Shown here: one piece after another, positions 7,590 through 12,930 of the stretch | How the letters are laid out: each line of letters begins with the position of its first letter | Numbering within the stretch: position 1 is the first letter of the stretch | NCBI GenBank assembly: GCA_047629355.1 | Contig: JBLHWU010000188.1 | Location: 1 to 12,930, forward strand | Length of the DNA stretch: 12,930 bases | Direction: 5' to 3' | Source: CAYUNA01 sp047629355 | GTDB taxonomy: Bacteria; Bacteroidota; Bacteroidia; Chitinophagales; Saprospiraceae | Position numbers and translations under genes: made by a program | Notes under the pieces: model-generated | What the model saw: the letters and a program-made list of their open reading frames with translations, nothing else | What the model was told of the DNA's origin: nothing | Database searches by the model: none

Positions 7590-7777
7590 TAAGTTACCCT
7601 AAATATCTTGACATTAAAATCAAAGGGAGTTTGAGGGAGAAAAGCGGTTTGTAAAACCGCTTTTCTCCCTCAAAACCCAACCCGCGCTGCCGCAGGCCGC
7701 GCGCAATATATTTTCAAGGAGTGAGAAAATTTGCAATTTTCTCACTCCTGAAAAATCAAAATAATTAGGGTCACCTA
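7590..7777 (+). repeat. Dispersed three-hairpin element, copy C, bounded by a 22-bp imperfect inverted repeat
   Basis: This is the best-preserved copy. The outer arms, 7590-7611 and 7756-7777, match at 18 of 22 positions (core ACCCTAA). Hairpin I is a perfect 21-bp stem (7630-7650 with 7654-7674) with a GTA loop. After a short C-rich spacer, hairpin II runs 7683-7703 (CGCGCTGCC, loop GCA, GGCCGCGCG) with one mismatch. Hairpin III is a perfect 15-bp stem (7717-7731 with 7735-7749, loop TGC), extended by TTTTC/GAAAA (7711-7715 with 7750-7754) across one bulged A. It ends one base before the right outer arm. The whole can fold as a closed stem carrying three arms. It lies 49 bp upstream of the cyclase start codon. 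Confidence 0.87.
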
Positions 7778-7826
7778 TTTAAAGTGTCCGATTACTTTAC
7801 TTTCACCGATACAATATCCCATAATA

Positions 7827-9449
7827 ATGAAACAGTTTCTTCTAATTAGTCTATTGACGATTATTTCAGTTACCATGTTTGCGCAGAATTTTGCAAGGAT
7901 GGAACGCAATTTATCCAATCAATCAGGCGATGCTTATTTCAAAGATGCCATTGCTATTTTTGACAATTATTATGGCAAAAGTAGCTATCCTGATGCCCAG
8001 AAACTTGCCATCGAAGCAACGAGGAAAGCTAAGAAAACCAATAATAAAAAATGGTTGGCAGTCTCTCTTAACCGAGAAGCCAAAGCACTTTTGCGGATGC
8101 CGAATCGCATCGTTGCAAATCGAAATGTAGCAGAACAAAAACTGCGGGAAAGTATTGCTTTGACCAATGATAAAAAACTACATCGAGCAGATTTGAAATT
8201 GCTTCGAGAAATCGCCTATGCCCGTGGAAAATTCAGAGAAAAGAAGGACATTGACCAAGAAATCGCTATTTTTGAAGGAAAAGAAGTGGAAGATAGCGGC
8301 GGCGGATTGGGGAATTTATTTGGCAAAAAACGTCGGGAAGCAGAAGATAAAGCTGCTGGATTAGAAGTTGAAAAAGCGGCGATTGCTGCGCAAAAAGAAG
8401 AACTGACGGAAACGGTTGATGCGCTTGAATATAGGCAAGTTAAGTTACGCCAACAAAAAGCCAATCTCGCAGGAAGAGTGGCTGCGAAAGAAGCCGCGAT
8501 TCAACTGATGAACGAGGAACAGGTTCGTTCCGAATTTATGATTTTAGAGCAAAGAAGATTGGTAGATTCGATGTCGTACGCCAGTAATTTGGACTTCATG
8601 CGCCTCGCCAATCAAGAGATGAAAAATGATGAATTGGCCTCACAATTGAGTTTGGAAAAGACCCAGCGAAATTTTTTAATAGCTTTAATCGGTTGTGCTA
8701 TTTTGACACTTATTGGCTTGTTTCTGCGCTTTATGGGTATGAAAGCACACAATAAGGTGTTGGAAGAAAAAAACCGAATTATCGAGGAAGAACGAAAGCG
8801 TTCAGAAGAATTACTGCTGAATATTTTACCCAAAATTGTGGCAGATGAGCTGAAATCAAAAGGAGCTGCCAATGCCAAACGCTTCGATAATGCTACGGTA
8901 TTATTTACGGATTTTAAAAATTTCACCAATATTTCTAAAAAAATGACCCCCGAAGAATTGGTTAAGGATCTTGATTATTGTTTCAAAGCATTTGATAAAA
9001 TTATTGAAAAATACGGCTTAGAAAAAATCAAAACCATCGGTGATTCCTACATGTGTGCAGGTGGTTTGCCGACCGGCAGCAATAGCAAAGCGAAGGACGT
9101 GGTGCGTGCTGCCCTCGAAATTCAAGACTTTTTAGCACAGTGGAAATTGGAAAGAGTTGCTAGCAATCAACCGTTTTTTGAAGCCCGTATTGGCATCCAC
9201 ACTGGACCAATCGTAGCTGGGGTAGTGGGGAATAAAAAGTTCGCGTATGACATTTGGGGTAGCACCGTCAACGTGGCTTCACGGATGGAAACAGGTGGTG
9301 AAATTGGTAAAGTTAACGTTTCTGCGACTACTTTTAATTTGATTAAAGAAGAATTTGAGTGTGAGCATCGAGGGAAATTGATTGCTAAAAACTATGGAGA
9401 GGTGGATATGTATTTTGTGAGGAAGCCTTTGAAGAATGGAGGAGTTTAA
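7827..9449 (+). CDS. Membrane-anchored class III adenylate cyclase
   Basis: A 540-residue protein predicted to make cAMP from ATP. Residues 1-19 look like a signal peptide (FLLISLLTIISVTMFAQ). Residues 20-165 are helical and TPR-like in character. Residues 165-245 are a charged coiled coil. Residues 282-301 are a transmembrane helix (FLIALIGCAILTLIGLFL). Residues 310-333 form a second coiled coil feeding into LLLNILP, a common linker before cyclase domains. The catalytic domain spans about 350-532. Metal-binding Asp362 (VLFTDF) and Asp406 (IGDSYM) are present. Lys402 and Asp475 (YDIWG) are the pair that selects adenine, and Asn482 and Arg486 (VNVASR) stabilise the transition state. All expected active-site residues are present, so activity on ATP rather than GTP is inferred. 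The topology puts the N-terminal region outside the inner membrane and the cyclase in the cytoplasm, suggesting a sensor. The input signal is unknown. No clear terminator follows the gene. Confidence 0.92.
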   Translation: MKQFLLISLLTIISVTMFAQNFARMERNLSNQSGDAYFKDAIAIFDNYYGKSSYPDAQKLAIEATRKAKKTNNKKWLAVSLNREAKALLRMPNRIVANRNVAEQKLRESIALTNDKKLHRADLKLLREIAYARGKFREKKDIDQEIAIFEGKEVEDSGGGLGNLFGKKRREAEDKAAGLEVEKAAIAAQKEELTETVDALEYRQVKLRQQKANLAGRVAAKEAAIQLMNEEQVRSEFMILEQRRLVDSMSYASNLDFMRLANQEMKNDELASQLSLEKTQRNFLIALIGCAILTLIGLFLRFMGMKAHNKVLEEKNRIIEEERKRSEELLLNILPKIVADELKSKGAANAKRFDNATVLFTDFKNFTNISKKMTPEELVKDLDYCFKAFDKIIEKYGLEKIKTIGDSYMCAGGLPTGSNSKAKDVVRAALEIQDFLAQWKLERVASNQPFFEARIGIHTGPIVAGVVGNKKFAYDIWGSTVNVASRMETGGEIGKVNVSATTFNLIKEEFECEHRGKLIAKNYGEVDMYFVRKPLKNGGV

Positions 9450-9814
9450 GAAACTGTCTGCTGGCTATTTTAGAAAAATGTGAAGTTATTTTTTTACCGT
9501 TACTAAGCTTGGATTTCTTTTGAATTGCCATAATTTACGAATTTGATTTAAATTAACTGACAGGAATAACTTGAATATCTACTAAGATTCTCTGCAAAAA
9601 TGTGTAGGTTATTAGTTGCCTTCTCCCTAATATTTCAAATAGAAATATGCGGACCAGATGAAATTATTTAATATCATTTTCAGCTCAAAATAAACAAAGG
9701 TTTTGAATAAATATCGGAGAAGAGTCCTATTTATTTTAAGTCCATGATGAATATTGTCTCAATGCAAATCTACTAATGCGCTCTGTATCATCAAAAAACC
9801 TCCAAATCCATTCC
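9450..9814. other. AT-rich intergenic region without visible features
   Basis: I see no gene, RNA gene or strong hairpin here. There is no clear intrinsic terminator after the cyclase gene; the T-run near 9488-9494 lacks a convincing stem. Confidence 0.5.
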
Positions 9815-9847
9815 TTTTGCAAATGTTATGTAAATGTTTTGCAAATG
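9815..9847 (+). repeat. Three tandem 11-bp direct repeats
   Basis: The three units are TTTTGCAAATG (9815-9825), TTATGTAAATG (9826-9836) and TTTTGCAAATG (9837-9847). Units one and three are identical, and the middle unit differs at three positions. The 11-bp period places each copy on about the same DNA face. The array ends 10 bp before a consensus -33 box, as an activator-binding site would. Confidence 0.7.
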
Positions 9848-9857
9848 CAGTCCAATA

Positions 9858-9889
9858 TTTGGTTATATTAGCATAAACGGCTACCTTTG
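9858..9889 (+). promoter_or_regulatory. Consensus Bacteroidota promoter with upstream repeats
   Basis: TTTG at 9858-9861, a 20-bp spacer and TACCTTTG at 9882-9889 match the primary-sigma consensus of this phylum well. Transcription should start near 9893-9895. The next gene starts at 10281, so the transcript would have a leader of about 390 nt or be a separate RNA. Three 11-bp repeats immediately upstream suggest regulation. Confidence 0.6.
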
Positions 9890-10280
9890 ACAAATACACG
9901 CAACTACTTCTTATTTTATATCGAATTCACACAATCACATATTTCAAAATTATTAAAATTCACTTTAGCCTGTTTATTAATCTAACGCCATCAATAATTT
10001 TGATATTTCACAAACTAATTTTCTGGTTCCCTTGTCAAAACACCTGATTCACCGATTTTGGTAGCAGGGAATGAAAAGAGAGGGAGGTAATGACTTTTTA
10101 AGTTTCAACTATCTTCACATACTAGGGATTATCAAATTGATTGGGTACTTTTTTTAAGATTCCATCAAAAATGTCACGCCTAAAAACTCTAACGAGTTCA
10201 ATTTTTGGCAAAAAAAATACTCATAAATGCCTATTTTATAGGACTTTTTATTTTTATACCATTTAAATATTTTAATTACA
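9890..10280 (+). other. Long untranslated leader or intergenic region before the secreted unknown protein
   Basis: No credible gene is present. Weak structures include TTCCCT/AGGGAA around 10027-10070, a 5-bp hairpin AACTC-TAAC-GAGTT at 10185-10198 followed by CAATTTTT, and CCTAT-TTT-ATAGG near 10230 followed by a T-rich stretch. The last two resemble weak terminators or attenuators. A 28-codon frame begins at 10071 but has no convincing ribosome site. Confidence 0.4.
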
Positions 10281-11546
10281 ATGGCTAATTTCAAATTGTG
10301 TTTGCTACTCGTTATCGGTTGCTGCTTTGTTAGCACGACCGCACTTCATGCTCAAAAGGCAAAATTTAAAAATAAAAAAGTTACCGTTCAAAAGACGCGA
10401 CTTCCTCAGAATTATATATTGTCGGAGAATCGGACGTATGATTTATACGCAAAAGGAAGTTACGCAACGAATATCAATGCTCACGATAAAGGAATTTATG
10501 GGTGGACATTGGATACAGAAAATCCAAAATTAGAAGCTGCAGTTAGTATCTACGGTTTCAGAATTGGTGGTGTCAAGAAAAATACGCAGAAAAAAGAAAC
10601 GAAAAATAAAGAAGGAGAAGTAACCGATAGATGGACGGAATACACGTACAGCGGCACAGCGGAAGGTAAAGGAACGTTGTATCTCTATGGTGTTGAAAAC
10701 ACTTTTGAGTACAAGAAGAAAAACGCGAAAAAGTCTAAATATGAGCTAAAAAAAGAGGAAGAAGCTGCTGCTAAGCAAAAGGCTTTGGAAGACAACCCTT
10801 TCTTATCCGCAGGTGATGTTGAGGAAGCTGAAGAAAGTGACATTAGCGAAGATACAGGATTGGATGGTGCGCAATTGCCACTTGTTGAAAGAGTGAGTTT
10901 GGATATTGAGCAAACGGTAACGACTAAAGCATACCGGTCTTCATCGGCTGCTTATAAAGAATACCGAGAGACGCAAAAGCCTAAATTGTATGATTTCAGA
11001 GGCAAGTATGGCGAAAGAGCTTATAATAAAGCGATTAATACGTTGAATTACCGATATGGTTACAGCCCAGTGAATTATAACATTTGGTTGAAAAGAATGA
11101 AGTCGGAAAAGCACGACCAATTCAAAAAATGGAACAACGCGTGCGATGCAACTGGAACTTTGTTTAAAGTATTTAGATACAACAAATCTATTGAGGGGAA
11201 TCAAGCTAAATTTGACCCAATCATCGCTTACTTTGCAGATATTGTGAAAAGTATTCCAGAGAAAGACCGCAAAGCTAAGAAAATGAAAAAAGCGGCGTTT
11301 AACAACTTGACCAATATCCTTTATTATTTAGATCGCCATGAAGCGGTTATTACTTTGTGTAATAAATATAAGGAATCTAAAGTATTGGATAAATCGGCAA
11401 AAAGAATGCTCGATAGGGCAGAGAGACAAATTGCGCTTATGGCATTCCATAAAGCTAAATCTTGCCATATTGAAACCTTGATTGAAATTGAGGAAGGAGA
11501 TATTGAGTCTGAAGAAGATGCTGCTGCTGATGATGAGGGTAAATAA
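10281..11546 (+). CDS. Secreted or periplasmic protein of unknown function, highly charged
   Basis: I do not recognise this 421-residue protein. Residues 1-25 are a signal peptide (MANFKLCLLLVIGCCFVSTTALHAQ), so it leaves the cytoplasm. Residues 26-150 look beta-rich (YDLYAKGSYATNI, YSGTAEGKGTLYLYGVENTFEY) with a Lys-rich insert near 99-110. Residues 143-190 are low complexity, switching from Lys-rich (KKKNAKKSKYELKKEEE) to acidic (DVEEAEESDISED). Residues 200-395 look helical and rich in Tyr, Lys and Arg (YKEYRETQKPKLYDFRGKYGERAYNKAINTLNYRYG); the stretch at 335-390 may be TPR-like. The C-terminus is strongly acidic (IEIEEGDIESEEDAAADDEGK). There is no T9SS sorting domain, lipobox or later membrane helix. 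It stands alone, with a terminator downstream and a possible regulated promoter upstream. ATG 10281 is chosen because it gives an intact signal peptide. Confidence 0.8.
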   Translation: MANFKLCLLLVIGCCFVSTTALHAQKAKFKNKKVTVQKTRLPQNYILSENRTYDLYAKGSYATNINAHDKGIYGWTLDTENPKLEAAVSIYGFRIGGVKKNTQKKETKNKEGEVTDRWTEYTYSGTAEGKGTLYLYGVENTFEYKKKNAKKSKYELKKEEEAAAKQKALEDNPFLSAGDVEEAEESDISEDTGLDGAQLPLVERVSLDIEQTVTTKAYRSSSAAYKEYRETQKPKLYDFRGKYGERAYNKAINTLNYRYGYSPVNYNIWLKRMKSEKHDQFKKWNNACDATGTLFKVFRYNKSIEGNQAKFDPIIAYFADIVKSIPEKDRKAKKMKKAAFNNLTNILYYLDRHEAVITLCNKYKESKVLDKSAKRMLDRAERQIALMAFHKAKSCHIETLIEIEEGDIESEEDAAADDEGK

Positions 11547-11577
11547 ATGGAGCTATTCATTTTCTTGAATATACTGA

Positions 11578-11618
11578 CAGGTTCTTGAGTCTTAACGATT
11601 CAAGAACCTGTTTTGTTT
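11578..11618 (+). terminator. Intrinsic terminator after the secreted unknown protein
   Basis: A 14-bp stem (CAGGTTCTTGAGTC at 11578-11591, GATTCAAGAACCTG at 11597-11610, one G-U pair) closes a TTAAC loop and is followed by TTTTGTTT. It acts on the plus strand only; no T-run follows it on the minus strand. Confidence 0.92.
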
Positions 11619-11620
11619 AC

Positions 11621-11654
11621 AGGTATCCGATACGCGCAGCGCTATCCGATACCT
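11621..11654. repeat. REP-like palindrome
   Basis: AGGTATCCGATA at 11621-11632 and TATCCGATACCT at 11643-11654 are inverted repeats with a single central mismatch, and they also share TATCCGATA as a direct repeat. Between them lies GCGC-A-GCGC (11634-11642). It sits between two convergent genes, the usual place for REP-type sequences. It differs in sequence from the three-hairpin elements elsewhere in the window. Confidence 0.65.
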
Positions 11655-11676
11655 ATTGCTCTAATATGGGAAGTTA

Positions 11677-11707
11677 CGTTTACTAAATTTTTAAAGTTTA
11701 GTAAACG
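11677..11707. other. Hairpin overlapping the 3' end of the flavoprotein gene
   Basis: CGTTTACTAAA at 11677-11687 and TTTAGTAAACG at 11697-11707 form a perfect 11-bp stem with a 9-nt loop. The minus-strand stop codon (11691-11693) lies in the loop. No T-run follows on the minus strand, so it may protect or end the mRNA but is not a classical intrinsic terminator. Confidence 0.55.
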
Positions 11708-12884
11708 TTTGCTCTAAATCAGTTGCCTTCCACGCTGTCGCAAAACAACCCTGCAACAAAAATCCACCCGTCGGCGCATCCCAATCCAACATTTCACCAA
11801 TGACTGAAAGATGCGGATGCTTTTTCAAAGTCAAATTAGCCGTAACTTCCTGTAAATCAATTCCACCAACTGTCGAAATTGCTTCTTTCAAAGGACGCAA
11901 GCTTTGAATAGGAACAGGTATTTGTTTTAAAAAACGGACAAACAAGGTCGCATCGAGATAGGTTTCTTTATTTGAAAATGCTTTTGCCAAAGCGAGTTCT
12001 GCTTTATTTAAATTAAAATTATAGCCGTAATTCTTTGGCCGCACTTTTCGATTTTTGACCTTTTTTAAAAGCTGTTCAATCGAGTTGTTAGGTTTTAAAT
12101 CAAAGTATAAAATGGGCGTTTTTCCTTCTTTTAAAAACTGGCGAATCGTTGGAATAGTGGGATAAATCACATTGCCTTCTAAGCCATATTTTGAAATAAC
12201 AGCCTCGCCTTTTTTTGTAAAATTACCAACTGAAACTTGAATGTTTTTCAATGGTGTCCCTTCCTGTTTTTCAATAAAATCAGTTGTCCAATCGACATTT
12301 GCCCCACAGTTAGAGGATTGAAAAGGAACGGTTTGTACCCCAATTTTTTCAAATGCAGACAACCAATTACCATTCGAACCCGTGACCGACCATGATGCAC
12401 CGCCGAGGGCAAAGATATAGTGGTCAGCTTGTAAAGTGATTTCCTGATTATCAAATTTGACAACTGGTTGGAAAGCATCGTTAAAGCCCACAAATTCATG
12501 GTGGAAATGAAACTGCACACCTCGTTCAATCAACCGCTTTTTTATCGCTTGTAAGACTTGAATTGGCTTAATTCCTTCTTTTGGAAATACGCGCCCACTT
12601 GACCCTACGAACGTTGGAATATCCAGTTCTGCTAACCATTTTCGAGTAGCTTGACTATCAAATTTATTTAAAATGTCTTGAAAAAAAAGGGTAGGCGTGT
12701 AGTGTGAAAGTAGTTCGTCGTCCGTCGCGGAATTGGTTAAATTAAACCCGCCGTTGCCTGCGACCAAAAACTTGCGCCCAAGCGTTTTACCTTTTTCATA
12801 AATATGTACCTCTGCCGCTTGACTTAACAAATCAGCTGCAAATAGATTCGCTGAACCGCCACCGATGAGGATGATTTTTTTCAT
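11691..12884 (-). CDS. FAD-dependent flavoprotein, HI0933/YhiN-like (TIGR03862 type)
   Basis: A 397-residue, probably cytoplasmic, flavin-binding oxidoreductase of uncharacterised substrate. The N-terminal Rossmann strand and loop (KKIILIGGGSANLFAADLL, residues 2-20) ends in an acidic residue that contacts FAD ribose (VHIYEKG, E30). Family hallmarks follow: GRKFLVAGNGGFNLTNS (36-52), TFVGSSGRVFPKE (91-103), FALGGASWSVTGSNG (158-172) and the C-terminal FAD motif GEMLDWDAPTGGFLLQGCFATAWKA (363-387). Length is normal for the family. One oddity is the glycine motif, which reads G8-x-G10-x-x-N13, with Asn in place of the usual third Gly or Ala. The gene is convergent with the secreted unknown protein. 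The start at 12884 is the first ATG and begins directly at the Rossmann strand. Related proteins in other bacteria have been linked to RNA or tRNA modification only loosely, so no function is assigned. Confidence 0.9.
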   Translation of the reverse strand: MKKIILIGGGSANLFAADLLSQAAEVHIYEKGKTLGRKFLVAGNGGFNLTNSATDDELLSHYTPTLFFQDILNKFDSQATRKWLAELDIPTFVGSSGRVFPKEGIKPIQVLQAIKKRLIERGVQFHFHHEFVGFNDAFQPVVKFDNQEITLQADHYIFALGGASWSVTGSNGNWLSAFEKIGVQTVPFQSSNCGANVDWTTDFIEKQEGTPLKNIQVSVGNFTKKGEAVISKYGLEGNVIYPTIPTIRQFLKEGKTPILYFDLKPNNSIEQLLKKVKNRKVRPKNYGYNFNLNKAELALAKAFSNKETYLDATLFVRFLKQIPVPIQSLRPLKEAISTVGGIDLQEVTANLTLKKHPHLSVIGEMLDWDAPTGGFLLQGCFATAWKATDLEQTFTKL

Positions 12885-12930
12885 GAAAATTTTATTAAAA
12901 TAAGAGAAAATAAAATATTTAATTCGCTGA

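Noticed and set aside
1402..7777. The three hairpin elements as a CRISPR array
   Set aside because: The copies lie kilobases apart, each with its own internal palindromes. There are no regular spacers and no cas genes.
10071..10157. A 28-codon frame (MKREGGNDFLSFNYLH...) in the leader before the secreted unknown gene
   Set aside because: The only purine-rich sequence upstream directly abuts the ATG, and there is no sign of conservation. A leader peptide cannot be excluded but is unsupported.
10154..10336. A 60-codon minus-strand frame overlapping the start of the secreted unknown gene
   Set aside because: It runs through the AT-rich leader antisense to a real signal peptide; composition and position suggest chance.

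Overview
The window looks like a chromosomal segment from an AT-rich member of the Bacteroidota, most likely the Saprospiraceae. Two proteins end in type IX secretion (T9SS) sorting domains. They carry the cell-surface module series common in that family: HYR-like repeats, a dockerin-like calcium-binding segment (motif TFDLVKxSKHIL), and a cohesin-like beta domain. Several intergenic sites fit the Bacteroidota promoter consensus TTG-N19-21-TAnnTTTG. The placement is inferred from protein style; no rRNA or tRNA is present to confirm it.

Layout. (1) 3-1049: the 3' end of a large T9SS-exported surface protein whose start lies outside the window, followed by two strong intrinsic terminators. (2) 1101-2238: over 1.1 kb without a credible gene, holding a 7-bp tandem repeat and copy A of a dispersed hairpin element. 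(3) 2239-6039: a complete 1,266-residue paralogue of the first gene, with its own terminator. (4) 6111-6533: copy B of the hairpin element, framed by a perfect 18-bp inverted repeat. (5) 6534-7292: a TauE/SafE (TSUP) membrane transporter. (6) 7293-7826: a consensus promoter, a long rod-like inverted-repeat structure that may be a small RNA, then copy C of the hairpin element inside a second inverted repeat. (7) 7827-9449: a membrane-anchored class III adenylate cyclase with all catalytic residues. (8) 9450-10280: about 830 bp without a gene, containing three tandem 11-bp repeats immediately upstream of a consensus promoter. (9) 10281-11546: a secreted, highly charged protein of unknown function, with a terminator and a REP-like palindrome after it. 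(10) 11691-12884, minus strand: a flavoprotein of the HI0933/TIGR03862 type.

The genes do not form one operon: gaps are large and most have their own terminators. The two T9SS proteins are clearly related. They are probably displayed on or released from the cell surface, but their codon use differs sharply, which suggests very different expression levels. The cyclase, transporter, secreted unknown and flavoprotein look like independent units.

The most interesting material is non-coding. Three intergenic gaps carry the same modular element: a long hairpin with a conserved base but a stem and loop sequence that differs between copies while staying complementary, a fixed 9-nt spacer, a GC-rich hairpin built around GCC-GCA-GGC, and a third hairpin. 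In two copies, all of this sits inside an outer inverted repeat, so a single strand could fold as a closed stem with three arms. I do not recognise this element.
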